Origin: Haloplanus sp. HW8-1 | Lineage (GTDB): Archaea > Halobacteriota > Halobacteria > Halobacteriales > Haloferacaceae | Length of the DNA: 64,000 nucleotides | Assembly (NCBI RefSeq): GCF_023703795.1 | Contig: NZ_CP098518.1 | Coordinates: forward strand, 496,001 to 560,000 | Direction of reading: 5' to 3' | Shown here: piece after piece, positions 7,921-16,148 of the stretch | How positions within the stretch are numbered: position 1 is the first letter of the stretch | How the letters are laid out: each line of letters starts with the position of its first letter | Made by a program: the position numbers and the translations under genes | The notes under the pieces: generated by a model | What the model saw: only the letters and a program-made list of their open reading frames with translations | What the model was told of the DNA's origin: nothing | The model's database searches: none

Positions 7921-8335
7921 TATCGGAGGATTCGTCGGCGTCCTCTTGAGGGTTTCCCATTCCGCGGGCACGAAAGCGCGTCCCGAGGACGTACACGCCG
8001 CCACCGAACGCGATCGCGGCGAGACCGGCGACCGCGAGGACTGCGCTCAACAGCGTGGACGGTGGGTCGATCCCGACGACGCCGAGCACGCCGATCACGA
8101 GCCGCCGCAGGAGGCTGAGCCTGATAGTCGCGGCGTCAAGCAACACGAATCCCACGACGACACCGACGATGGCGATCAGCGTCGAGAAGACGGTGACGGT
8201 CTTGTAGAGACGCATGGGGACGACGACGTCTCGGCGGCCGTCCGCGTCCGTGCCGCTGACGGTCTCGGTGCCGTTTTCGTTGTGCGGGCGCTCGGCGGAG
8301 CCGTGGGTCCCGTCGTCGTCCGAAGGAGCGGTCAT
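7913..8335 (-). CDS. two-span membrane protein of the bc operon
   Basis: A 140-residue protein with a hydrophilic N-terminal tail of about 40 residues (many Asp, Glu, His, Asn), two membrane spans (about 48-68 and 95-117) and an acidic C-terminus ending SSDNG. It starts 11 bases after the stop of the subunit-IV-like gene and overlaps the next gene by 8 bases. No haem or metal motif is visible. Conserved haloarchaeal family by recollection; function unknown. Confidence 0.72.
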   Translation of the reverse strand: MTAPSDDDGTHGSAERPHNENGTETVSGTDADGRRDVVVPMRLYKTVTVFSTLIAIVGVVVGFVLLDAATIRLSLLRRLVIGVLGVVGIDPPSTLLSAVLAVAGLAAIAFGGGVYVLGTRFRARGMGNPQEDADESSDNG

Positions 8336-8346
8336 CGACCGTCGGG

Positions 8347-9126
8347 TTACTTCGGCGGTCGAAGCCGGTAGTACCGACGGTTGAGGTCGTACATATACCC
8401 TTCACGCATCGTCTTCAGGACGGCGTAGGTGACCGTCGCCGCGACGACCGGAAGGAGGAACGTCAGGTCGAACAGCAGGTGGACGTCCATCGGCATCAGG
8501 TTCTTGACCGCGAGCAGGCTGATCGTCAGCGCGAAGACGACGCCGCCGACGCCGACGGCCGACCAGAACGGCTGCTCGACCGGACGCCGGGCCGACCCCT
8601 TGTTCAGGAAGGGGACGATGGCGATGACGCCCACGACGACGACGTTCGCCAGTACGCCGTACGTGCGGTCCGCGGTGATCTTCTGTCCGCCCAAGATGGC
8701 GAGATCGGGGTTCAGCGGACCGAGCTTCAGCAGGCCGAAAGACCAGTAGAGATACCAGTCCGGCAGGATGATCGCCGGCGTCGAACTCGGATTCGCGGGC
8801 GAACCGATGTGTGGTGGCATCGTCGCCGAGAGGAAGAATATCATCCCGGTGAAAAATGCCACGATGGAGAGGTTCCGCACCGTCTCGTGGGGCCACGTCG
8901 GGAAGGCGAGTACGTCGCGTTCGACGTAGTCGGATTCGGTGCGCAGGTCCTGGTCCTCGCGGCGGGCGCGCTCGAAGTACTCGTAGGTGAGCCGCGAGAG
9001 GCCCGTGGTTCGTTCCTTGCGCTCGCGCCAGGTCGGCGTCTCGTCGTCCGGGGCGACGATGCCCGGACCGCCGCCGTCGGTGCGAGCCGCCTCGCTTTCG
9101 TCCGTGTTGGTGTCGTTCTCGCTCAT
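8347..9126 (-). CDS. petD: cytochrome b C-terminal half / subunit IV-like
   Basis: Second half of a split cytochrome b, embedded in the membrane, contributing to the quinol oxidation site. The 259-residue protein has an unusually long hydrophilic N-terminus (about 90 residues), then three or four spans. PDWYLYWSFG near 138 corresponds to the PEWY motif of the Qo site, with Asp in place of Glu. It follows the b6-like gene with 2 bases between stop and start and is in one operon with it. The symbol is by analogy with plant petD; haloarchaeal annotation varies. Confidence 0.9.
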   Translation of the reverse strand: MSENDTNTDESEAARTDGGGPGIVAPDDETPTWRERKERTTGLSRLTYEYFERARREDQDLRTESDYVERDVLAFPTWPHETVRNLSIVAFFTGMIFFLSATMPPHIGSPANPSSTPAIILPDWYLYWSFGLLKLGPLNPDLAILGGQKITADRTYGVLANVVVVGVIAIVPFLNKGSARRPVEQPFWSAVGVGGVVFALTISLLAVKNLMPMDVHLLFDLTFLLPVVAATVTYAVLKTMREGYMYDLNRRYYRLRPPK

Positions 9127-9128
9127 GG

Positions 9129-9923
9129 TTAGTGGGGTTCCGCGATGCCCTGCACCCAGACGATGCCGATGTGGATGGCGATCAGTGCCGTCACGACGAA
9201 GGGGAGGAAGAACACGTGGAGGATGTACATCCGCTGGAGTGTCGCCTGACTGAGGGTGAAGCCGCCGAACAGGAGTTGGGCGATCCACTCACCGGCCAAC
9301 GGGATCGAGAGCGACATCTCGACGCCGATCTGTCCGGCCCAGAAGGCCAGCTGGTCCCAGGGGAGCAGGTAGCCCGTGTACCCGAACACCATCGTCAGGC
9401 TGATCAAGACGATGCCCAGCAGCCAGTTGAGTTCGCGTGGCTCCTTGTACGCGCCCGTGAAGTAGACACGGAGCATGTGGAGGAACACGGCCGCGACCAT
9501 CACCTGTGCGGACCACCGGTGGATGGAGCGCAGCATGAACCCGAACTGGAGGTCGGTCATGATGAACGTGATCGAGTTGTACGCGGTACTGGGGTCACCG
9601 GTCTGTGCCGGGGCGTAGTAGAACCCGAGCAGGGCGCCGCTGACCGCCGCAACGACGTACGCCAACGTCGAGAACGACCCCAGCGCGTACAGCGGGTACC
9701 AGTACCAGAACTTGTTGTCCAGATCGTACTGTTCCGTGTGGCTTTTCGGCATCTGGAGGTTGACCTTGTAGTACAGGTCCTCCAGCAGCTCCAGGTAGTC
9801 GACGATTCGGAGCCGCTTGTCCATCCAGATGAGCGCCGTCAGGAAGGTGGCCTCTACGGGCGTCAGATCCTTCCGTTTCATCCACCCCTTGTGATCCATC
9901 TCGTCTTTCTTTTCCAGACTCAT
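9129..9923 (-). CDS. petB: cytochrome b6-like subunit
   Basis: Dihaem transmembrane cytochrome of a bc-type quinol oxidoreductase; 264 residues, four spans. The haem-ligand histidines are H135 and H149 in one helix (14 apart) and H236 and H251 in another (15 apart). The 14/15 spacing is that of cytochrome b6 rather than mitochondrial b (14/14). GYLLPWDQ at 184-191 is the conserved loop. The chosen start is ATG 9923; a longer frame to 9971 would overlap the previous gene by about 45 bases. It precedes the subunit-IV-like gene, so the cytochrome is split as in chloroplast-type complexes. Confidence 0.94.
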   Translation of the reverse strand: MSLEKKDEMDHKGWMKRKDLTPVEATFLTALIWMDKRLRIVDYLELLEDLYYKVNLQMPKSHTEQYDLDNKFWYWYPLYALGSFSTLAYVVAAVSGALLGFYYAPAQTGDPSTAYNSITFIMTDLQFGFMLRSIHRWSAQVMVAAVFLHMLRVYFTGAYKEPRELNWLLGIVLISLTMVFGYTGYLLPWDQLAFWAGQIGVEMSLSIPLAGEWIAQLLFGGFTLSQATLQRMYILHVFFLPFVVTALIAIHIGIVWVQGIAEPH

Positions 9924-9925
9924 GC

Positions 9926-10312
9926 TTATCGCTTGTAGTACGGGTACACTGCGCGTTTGACGGTGTCCCACGCTCCGTCGCCGATCGTCTCTCCGTCGAC
10001 GTCCTCTTCACGGATGTACAGGTCCTCCCACTTGCGACGCCGTTTCTTGACGATGACGACGTCGGGGAGGAACTCCTTGCGGTACAGCGCGAGGACGAAC
10101 GCCAGATCGACGAAGATGACGGCCAGGATCGCCCCCAGGAACATGTTACCCGTCTCGGTCAGGCCCCACCCGCTCACGAGGCCGTAGGCGAACATGAACA
10201 CGAACGCCACCTCGATGACCGTCAGGAGGACGATGGCGATGGCCGCTGCCGTGCTCTCGCGTGCCGGTTCGTATCGGTGAATATCGCCGTAGGTGCTGCC
10301 ACTGGATGACAT
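9926..10312 (-). CDS. two-span membrane subunit of the bc-type complex
   Basis: A 128-residue protein with spans at about 22-45 and 55-78 followed by a basic loop (KKRRRKWEDLY) and a C-terminal tail ending VYPYYKR. Its ATG follows the TAG of the halocyanin gene without a gap, and the b6-like gene begins 2 bases after its own stop, so it is fully within the operon. By recollection a haloarchaeal DUF of this cluster. It lacks Cys and His ligands for a redox centre, so a structural role is likelier. Confidence 0.78.
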   Translation of the reverse strand: MSSSGSTYGDIHRYEPARESTAAAIAIVLLTVIEVAFVFMFAYGLVSGWGLTETGNMFLGAILAVIFVDLAFVLALYRKEFLPDVVIVKKRRRKWEDLYIREEDVDGETIGDGAWDTVKRAVYPYYKR

Positions 10313-10942
10313 CTACTCTCCCCTCCCGGTGCCGGTGTTCGGTGACTCGCCGTACTTCAGGACGTAGAAGGTAAACACGAGCGAGACGATGATCCCGAGT
10401 ATCGTCGCGCCGCCCACCCAGTGTGCCTGAATCGGCACGCCGAGCGTGTGGAGGTCGACTTCGCCGCCACCACCGCCGCCACCGCCACCGCCGCCGGAGT
10501 CCGGCAGGGACCCGACGACGACGACACCCTTCATGCCGAGCGCGCGGTGGGGCTGGCAGAAGTACTTGATCGTCCCCTCGGAGTCGAGGGTCTGTTCGAA
10601 CGTGAAGCCGGCTTCGGCGGTGAGGTCGCTCTCGAACTCACCGCCCTCCTCGGCGACGACGTTGTGTTGCCCGCCCTCGCCGTTCCACTCCCAGACGACG
10701 GTCGTCCCCGGATCGATCTGGACGGCCGGGGGGCCGAAGGCGAAGTTCCCGCCGTTGCCCTGGGCGCCGACCGTGATCGTCACCTCGTCCTGTCCGGTCT
10801 TGTCGGCGACCTCACTATAGTTACCCACGTCGCTCATCCACCCGCCGAACGACGCCTGTGCCGTTGCTGGCGTCGCCGTGGCGGCGGCCGTTCCGACGGC
10901 GGCGGACCCACCGGCCACTCTCAGGAAGTCCCGCCTCTTCAT
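10313..10942 (-). CDS. halocyanin-type blue copper protein, Tat-exported, C-terminally anchored
   Basis: Extracytoplasmic type-I copper electron carrier. It begins MKRRDFLRVAGG, a twin-arginine signal, with a likely cleavage near ATA-Q29. Copper ligands are all visible: H93, C129, H132 and M137. An 11-glycine linker (150-160) joins the domain to a C-terminal membrane span (about 176-196), so the carrier is tethered at both ends or by the C-terminus. A TATA-like GTTTAAG about 30 bases before the ATG gives it its own promoter. It sits in front of cytochrome b, where a Rieske iron-sulfur gene usually lies; none is present. It probably accepts electrons from, or forms part of, the complex. Confidence 0.9.
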   Translation of the reverse strand: MKRRDFLRVAGGSAAVGTAAATATPATAQASFGGWMSDVGNYSEVADKTGQDEVTITVGAQGNGGNFAFGPPAVQIDPGTTVVWEWNGEGGQHNVVAEEGGEFESDLTAEAGFTFEQTLDSEGTIKYFCQPHRALGMKGVVVVGSLPDSGGGGGGGGGGGEVDLHTLGVPIQAHWVGGATILGIIVSLVFTFYVLKYGESPNTGTGRGE

Positions 10943-10998
10943 ACGGTCGAATCTCAGGATGGAATCCGCTTAAACCCACCGACTCCCCACCGGCCGAA

Positions 10999-11856
10999 TC
11001 AGCCGGAGTCGGCGCCCGAGTCGTCCGCCTCCGGCGCCGCCGCCCCGGTCCGTGACCCCTCCTCCAGCGGCGGGAGGAAGTCCGGCCGGTCGCCGTCCTC
11101 GACGCCCACCGCCCGCAGGCGGTCGCGGAACTCCTCGGCCCGGAACCGGTCCGAGAGCCGGGCGTTCGCGACGATCGCGAAGAGGAAAACTCCGAGGCCG
11201 ACGAACAGCAACCCCACCACTGGCGGGACGAGGTTGACGTAGCCACCCGGCGTCGGTACCATGTCCGTGAACAGCCAGACGCCGATCAGTCCCAGTCCCG
11301 CCAGCAACTGTGCGAACGCCATCACCTGCAGGAGGTTGTTCCCGAGCTGTCCCGTCCCCTCGGGGACTTCGCTCGGTGCGGGGAGGGAAACGTCCTCCGG
11401 CGCGTCGGGCACGTCGTAGGAGTCCATCGAACACAGCGCCACGGTCGGTTTCACGTCACGGACGACCGTCCCGCGCCCCTCGACGCTCCCGTCCGGACCG
11501 ACGATGGCGTACCCCTCGTCGGAGTAGGCCACCAGTTTTTCCTCGCCCTCGTCCTCGAAGCGTTCGAGCACGGCGAACACCTCGCGGGTGGCGATCCGGC
11601 TCTTGAGATCGGCCTCAACCCGATCGAGCAGTTCCGTGCCGACGACCCACGTCTCGGGATCGAACGCCGCCTCCCACTCCTCGGCGCTCATCTCCGCCAT
11701 GTCGCTCGGGCCGAAGTTATCGAAGTCGTACTTCTCGTCGACCTCGCGGCGGAGGGCCTCGACGTCGTCGGTGTCGTCGGCGCCGGTCCCCTCGTCCGGG
11801 GGCGTGGCCGGTGCCTCGTCGGTCCCGTCGGTCGACGACGGTGACGGATCAGCCAT
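10999..11856 (-). CDS. two-span membrane protein heading the bc cluster, function unknown
   Basis: A 285-residue protein: acidic low-complexity N-terminus, a soluble domain of about 130 residues with FDPETWVVGTELLDRVEADL and EGEEKLVAYSDEGYAIVGPDG, then two spans near the C-terminus (about 190-212 and 222-243). Only one cysteine is seen, so it is not a Rieske protein. Start uncertain: ATG 11856 is chosen because the haloarchaeal acidic tail begins there, but ATG 11883 is only about 36 bases from the TATA element and would add MSLWIQSRA. Its 3' end is 56 bases from the halocyanin start. Confidence 0.75.
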   Translation of the reverse strand: MADPSPSSTDGTDEAPATPPDEGTGADDTDDVEALRREVDEKYDFDNFGPSDMAEMSAEEWEAAFDPETWVVGTELLDRVEADLKSRIATREVFAVLERFEDEGEEKLVAYSDEGYAIVGPDGSVEGRGTVVRDVKPTVALCSMDSYDVPDAPEDVSLPAPSEVPEGTGQLGNNLLQVMAFAQLLAGLGLIGVWLFTDMVPTPGGYVNLVPPVVGLLFVGLGVFLFAIVANARLSDRFRAEEFRDRLRAVGVEDGDRPDFLPPLEEGSRTGAAAPEADDSGADSG

Positions 11857-11916
11857 CGCTCGGGATTGGATCCAGAGCGACATACGCTTTCCGACCGCGG
11901 GACCGAGCCGGACCCG

Positions 11917-11922
11917 TTTTAA
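11917..11922. promoter_or_regulatory. shared TATA element between divergent bc-cluster genes
   Basis: TTTTAA reads as a TATA box on both strands. On the plus strand it is about 27 bases before ATG 11946 (leaderless). On the minus strand it is about 36 bases before ATG 11883. It is the only A/T-rich element between the two divergent genes. Confidence 0.45.
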
Positions 11923-11945
11923 CGACGCCATCCCAACGGTCGGCG

Positions 11946-12425
11946 ATGGTACGCGACGCGACGGTGGCGACCCTCGCCGGCCTCGCGGTAACCGCGAGTC
12001 TCCCCTTTTACCTCTACGGGGCCTGGATCGTACTGGACAACGACACGGTGACGTGGAACGTGTTGACGAGACACTTGAAGTACATCCTCGTCGGCCTGAC
12101 GTTGACGACGGTGCCCGTCGTGGGGTGGATGGTCCCTCGGCTCGCCGATCAGTTCGGTGGCCTCGCGGCTCTCCACGCGGTTCTCGGCCTCCAGGCCTAC
12201 GCGATGCTCGTGTTCGCGCTGACGGGGATCGTCCGTATCTTCCAGGCCAAATACGAGGCAGACCTCTATCGCGACCCGGATCCCGACGTCGATCTGAACG
12301 ACTTACACGAGAACATGAGTGCGTGGCGTGGCCGCCTGCGGATCGGCGTCTTCGGCTACGTGCTCTTCTGGCTCGGGGCCTATCTCGTCGGAGTCGTCCG
12401 GTACGTACAGCTTCACCTCGGCTAG
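11946..12425 (+). CDS. four-span membrane protein divergent from the bc operon
   Basis: A 159-residue protein with spans at about 8-28, 43-62, 75-100 and 132-155. Several histidines lie in or near spans (RHLKYIL at 42-48, LHAVLGLQAY near 76), resembling cytochrome b561-like layouts, but a haem role is not shown. It is leaderless from ATG 11946. Its stop overlaps the stop of endonuclease III in a CTAG palindrome (12422-12425), so the two convergent genes share four bases. Haloarchaeal family of unknown function, probably tied to the quinol oxidoreductase. Confidence 0.75.
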   Translation: MVRDATVATLAGLAVTASLPFYLYGAWIVLDNDTVTWNVLTRHLKYILVGLTLTTVPVVGWMVPRLADQFGGLAALHAVLGLQAYAMLVFALTGIVRIFQAKYEADLYRDPDPDVDLNDLHENMSAWRGRLRIGVFGYVLFWLGAYLVGVVRYVQLHLG

Positions 12426-13108
12426 CCCCACGTTTCGCCGCTCGCGAGGTCGACGTCCGAATCCAGTTTCGACGACGGACAGATCTCCTCGAGGACACAC
12501 GCCTCGCAGTCCGGATTTCGGGCATCACAGACCCCCCGACCGTGGCTGATGAGCAGGTGTGTGAGCTGTTGCCAGTCATCCTCGGGCACGACGTCCATCA
12601 GGTCCGTCTCGATCCGTTCGGGCGACTCCTCGGTCGTGAGTCCGAGGCGTCGGGCGAGTCGCTGGACGTGCGTGTCGACGACGATCCCCTCCACGACGTC
12701 GTGGCCGTGCTGGAGGACGACGTTCGCCGTCTTGCGTCCCACTCCAGATAGGTCGGTGAGGGCGTCCATCGTGTCCGGCACCTCGCCGTCGTGTTCCGCG
12801 ACGAGGCGCTCGCCCATCGACTGCAGGTAGCCGGCCTTGTTGTTGTGGAAGGTGATGCCGTAGATGTCGTCGGCGAGTTCGTCCACGTCGGCCGCGGCGT
12901 AGTCCGCGGCGGACGTGTACTTCTCGAACAGGTCCTCGGTGACCTCGTTGACCCGTTCGTCGGTACACTGCGCCGAGAGGACGACCGCGACGAGGAGTTC
13001 CAGCCGGTTCGAATAGGTCAGCGAGATGGTCGCGTCGGGATACTCGTCGTACAGCCGATCCAGTACCTCGGCGACCTGCGCCTCGCGGGACTCCAGTGGC
13101 GTGCCCAT
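12422..13108 (-). CDS. nth: endonuclease III (DNA glycosylase/AP lyase)
   Basis: Base-excision repair enzyme that removes oxidised pyrimidines and cleaves at the abasic site. The 228-residue protein has the helix-hairpin-helix LSGVGRKTANVV with catalytic K126, the catalytic Asp D145 in VVDTHVQRLARR, and the iron-sulfur ligands C194, C201, C204 and C210 in the exact C-X6-C-X2-C-X5-C spacing. The start is ATG 13108; upstream extension lacks family similarity. Convergent with the preceding membrane-protein gene. Confidence 0.97.
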   Translation of the reverse strand: MGTPLESREAQVAEVLDRLYDEYPDATISLTYSNRLELLVAVVLSAQCTDERVNEVTEDLFEKYTSAADYAAADVDELADDIYGITFHNNKAGYLQSMGERLVAEHDGEVPDTMDALTDLSGVGRKTANVVLQHGHDVVEGIVVDTHVQRLARRLGLTTEESPERIETDLMDVVPEDDWQQLTHLLISHGRGVCDARNPDCEACVLEEICPSSKLDSDVDLASGETWG

Positions 13109-13217
13109 GGCTCGCGGTCGGCACCGGGTCCCGTTGAGTCTATCGGCTCGTCGGGGCCTTCTCACGTCCGATACCGTGGCCGCACATTATTTACAGGGGT
13201 GGTCCCTTGTCGCGCTC

Positions 13218-14429
13218 ATGGACTGGACGCGTCGGGCACTGCTGGCTGGGACGGCCCTCGGATTCTCCGGCTGTCTGTCGGCCGGTCGCTCGAACGTGAC
13301 CTACCCCGAGACGGCGACCGAGACGGCCGTCGACGAACCGCTCGTCGACGCCGAGACGGCCACCCCGGACGACGAGGAGCGAAAGCCACAGCGGACGGAG
13401 ACGACGGTTCCGAACCCGCAGTTGGCGACCGAAGTCGAGCAGGTGTACGGGGAGATCGAGTGGTTCGCGACCGACTACGACGCGTCGATCGAGACCTACC
13501 GACGAACCCTCGGCCACGCGATGGCGACCGTCCAGCGCGTTCGAGACGCCGCCGAGTTCGACGCCAGCAGCCTCGAACTCGTCCGCCGAGCGACCGATCG
13601 AGCCATCGCGACGGCCCAAGTCGAACTCGGCGGTCACTTCGGGATTCCCGGACAGATGCGCGACGAGATCGACGCCCACGTCGAGACGATCCGCCGGTTC
13701 GGCTCCCGGGGTGACCTCGACCGAATCGACGTGGAACTCGAACGACTCTACGACTACCTCGAGGGCATCCGGAGCGACCTGTTCGTCCGGCGGGTCCTGT
13801 CGGACCGCCAGATCGACGCCCGGTTGTATCGCCACCTCCACGACGATACGCCCGACTCGACGGACGACGGGGACGACGAGGACGACGAGGCTCTCCCGGG
13901 TCTGTTCGAGATCTACCACTCGGCGGAGTACGCGGGCTACGCCTACGGCGGCCCGCGGTACATCGAGCGAGAGCCGTTCGGCGACGACGCCGGGAACGAC
14001 GAGAACGAGGGACTGGAGTTGTTGGCTCGCCAGCGGACCCACTTCGACGCTGTGAGCGAACCCGCGGGACGGACCGGGTTCGCGTATCTGGTAAGTTACG
14101 CGATTCCGCCCGCCGAAAGTCAGCCGACCGACTTCGATCCGCTCGATTACGACCACACGTCGCTGTTCGTCCAGCGGTACGACGACGTGACGGCGGCGGG
14201 CGACGCGGTCGGGACCCTGTTCGACACCGGGGTCGGCAGGGAGGGGGTCTACTCATTCGGCCGTGATCGGTGGCACCGGGTGTACTACGACGCCGACGGC
14301 GACGTCACCTACGCCTTCCTGATTCAGGCCGGACCCTTCGTCCTCGTCGCCGCCCCCTCCGAGGTCGCCTGGGAGGAGCGTGTCGGCTGGACCGACCCGC
14401 TGGATCGGGTGTGGCTGTGGAGACCCTGA
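13218..14429 (+). CDS. lipoprotein of unknown function
   Basis: A 403-residue exported protein. MDWTRRALLAGTALGFSGC has a twin-arginine pair and a lipobox with C19, so it is probably a Tat-exported lipoprotein, the usual route in haloarchaea. The mature part begins with a Thr/Glu/Asp-rich linker, then a helical region of about 130 residues (VYGEIEWFATDYDASIETY near 75), an acidic stretch (DDGDDEDDEA near 220) and a C-terminal domain. TATA-like ATTATTTA at about 13184-13192 is 28 bases upstream, so leaderless. The next gene starts 2 bases after its stop. No enzymatic motif recognised. Confidence 0.82.
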   Translation: MDWTRRALLAGTALGFSGCLSAGRSNVTYPETATETAVDEPLVDAETATPDDEERKPQRTETTVPNPQLATEVEQVYGEIEWFATDYDASIETYRRTLGHAMATVQRVRDAAEFDASSLELVRRATDRAIATAQVELGGHFGIPGQMRDEIDAHVETIRRFGSRGDLDRIDVELERLYDYLEGIRSDLFVRRVLSDRQIDARLYRHLHDDTPDSTDDGDDEDDEALPGLFEIYHSAEYAGYAYGGPRYIEREPFGDDAGNDENEGLELLARQRTHFDAVSEPAGRTGFAYLVSYAIPPAESQPTDFDPLDYDHTSLFVQRYDDVTAAGDAVGTLFDTGVGREGVYSFGRDRWHRVYYDADGDVTYAFLIQAGPFVLVAAPSEVAWEERVGWTDPLDRVWLWRP

Positions 14430-14430
14430 C

Positions 14431-14922
14431 GTGACCCGGCAGTCGGCGCTCCCCTCGGCCAGCCGACAGATCTTCCTGATCGTCGGGACGTTCGCGGCCG
14501 TCGGCCTCGCGCTCGGCGTCGTCAGTTTCGTCGCCGCCGACTGGGCGCGGACCCTCTTTGTCACCGCCGCGACCGGTTCCCAGCCGACCACCTTCGGCCC
14601 GGTCTTCGTCGCGCTCTCGGTGTTCCAGACCACGATCACGCTCTTTTTTGCCGGCCCCGTCGTCGGGTCGACCCTGGGGTTGCTCTCCGGGTCGCGCTTC
14701 GCCGACGCCGGGACGGCCGGCCTCGTCGCCGCCACCGGCACCCTCGTGGGGTTTTTCGTGATGGCCGGTGCGGGGCTTGCCGGCCTCTCTCTCCTGTCGG
14801 GTCCGGGGGCCGACCAGATCTACCCGCTCGCGGGCGCCGTCGCCCCACTCCTGCTTGCGGGGGCCGCGACGGCGGTCTCGGGTGGGGTCGCGGGCACCCT
14901 CGGCTCGCTGTTCGTCCGCTAG
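14431..14922 (+). CDS. four-span membrane protein, function unknown
   Basis: A 163-residue, almost wholly hydrophobic protein with about four spans (15-37, 60-82, 92-112, 130-155), rich in Gly and Ala. The GTG start at 14431 follows the lipoprotein stop by one base, so the two are co-transcribed and probably work together. No conserved polar residue in the spans hints at transport. Confidence 0.68.
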   Translation: MTRQSALPSASRQIFLIVGTFAAVGLALGVVSFVAADWARTLFVTAATGSQPTTFGPVFVALSVFQTTITLFFAGPVVGSTLGLLSGSRFADAGTAGLVAATGTLVGFFVMAGAGLAGLSLLSGPGADQIYPLAGAVAPLLLAGAATAVSGGVAGTLGSLFVR

Positions 14923-14961
14923 ACCGGCACACATAACTGTCCGGTCCGCGGGGAGTTCGGT

Positions 14962-15864
14962 ATGTACGGCGAGGCCGTCGCACTCGGGGCGGGTACGGTC
15001 CTCAACGCTCTCGCGACGGGCGTGGGATCGGCCTTCGCCATCGACGCGGAGACGACCGCCCGGGTCGAACTCGACGACACCGGCACCGTCAGCGGCGACA
15101 TCGCGGGCGTCCCGGACGGGGACACCCGTCTGATCCGTCGTGTCGTCGAACGCGTCGTCGAGCGGTTCGGTGACGGCCAGGGCGGTCACGTCCGCACCGA
15201 GAGCGAGGTGCCGATGGCCGCGGGACTGAAGAGTTCGAGCGCCGCCGCGAACGCGACGGTGCTCGCAGCCCTGTCGGCGCTCGACGTGCCCGTCGACGGC
15301 ACGGGCGCCGCGAGCGGCGAATCGCCGACCGGCGCGGCCGCCCCCCTCGACCGCGAGGAGGCCTGTCGGATCGGTGTCCGGGCCGCCCGCGACGCTGGCG
15401 TCACGGTCACCGGCGCGTTCGACGACGCGAGCGCGAGCATGCTGGGCGGCCTCACGGTCACCGACAACGATTCCGACGACCTGCTCGCCCGCGAGGCCGT
15501 CGAATGGGACGTTCTCGTCTGGACGCCGCCGGCGCGGGCGTTCAGCGCCGACGCCGACGTGGCTCGGTGCGCGAAGGTAGCGCCGATGGCCCGTCTCGTC
15601 ACCGACCTGGCGCTCGATGGCCGCTACGGCCCGGCGATGACGGTCAACGGACTGGCCTACTCGGCCGCACTCGGCTTTCCGACCGATCCGGCGGTCGAGG
15701 CGATGCCCCATGCCGCCGGCGTCTCGCTTTCGGGGACCGGCCCCAGCGTCGTCGCGGTCGGCGACCGGGACGAACTGGCACAGGCACGCGACCACTGGAG
15801 TCAACGCGAGGGAGACACATGGATGACGACGACACGAACGGACGGCGCACAGGTGATCGAATGA
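14962..15864 (+). CDS. aroK: shikimate kinase, archaeal GHMP type
   Basis: Phosphorylates shikimate to shikimate 3-phosphate with ATP in the aromatic amino-acid pathway. This is the archaeal GHMP-kinase form, unrelated to bacterial AroK. The ATP-binding loop PMAAGLKSSSAAANA lies near residues 89-103 and the C-terminal GHMP motif SLSGTGPSVVAVGD near 256. A Gly/Ala/Pro-rich loop (about 115-130) is a halophilic insertion. The stop TGA overlaps the chorismate mutase ATG (ATGA), so the pair is one operon. The aroA and aroC genes lie 44 kb away in this window. Confidence 0.95.
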   Translation: MYGEAVALGAGTVLNALATGVGSAFAIDAETTARVELDDTGTVSGDIAGVPDGDTRLIRRVVERVVERFGDGQGGHVRTESEVPMAAGLKSSSAAANATVLAALSALDVPVDGTGAASGESPTGAAAPLDREEACRIGVRAARDAGVTVTGAFDDASASMLGGLTVTDNDSDDLLAREAVEWDVLVWTPPARAFSADADVARCAKVAPMARLVTDLALDGRYGPAMTVNGLAYSAALGFPTDPAVEAMPHAAGVSLSGTGPSVVAVGDRDELAQARDHWSQREGDTWMTTTRTDGAQVIE

Positions 15865-16148
15865 GCAGCCCCGCCGAGGAGATGTCGCTCTCCGAACTTC
15901 GCGAAGAGATCGAGGACATCGACCGCGAACTCGTCGAACTCATCGCTCGGCGAACCTACGTCGCGGGTACCGTCGCCGAGGTGAAAGCCCAGCAGGACCT
16001 CCCGACCACCGACGAGTCACAGGAGGCCCGCGTGATGGAGCGGGCGGGCGAGAACGCCGAGACCTTCGGCGTGGATGCGAACCTGGTCAAGGCCATCTTC
16101 CGCCTGTTGATCGAGTTGAACAAGGTGGAGCAACGAGAGTCCCGGTAG
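15861..16148 (+). CDS. aroQ: chorismate mutase (AroQ class)
   Basis: Converts chorismate to prephenate. The 95-residue protein is the all-helical AroQ type: SLSELREEIEDIDRELVEL with the conserved Arg, then IARRTYVAGTVAEVKAQQ and the third helix FRLLIELNKVEQ. It is translationally coupled to aroK by a 4-base overlap. With the tyrA-like gene at 19455 it provides the branch to phenylalanine and tyrosine. Confidence 0.95.
   Translation: MSSPAEEMSLSELREEIEDIDRELVELIARRTYVAGTVAEVKAQQDLPTTDESQEARVMERAGENAETFGVDANLVKAIFRLLIELNKVEQRESR

Noticed and set aside
10446-10820. Plus-strand frame with a run of prolines opposite the halocyanin.
   Set aside because: The proline run is the antisense reading of the halocyanin's glycine linker.
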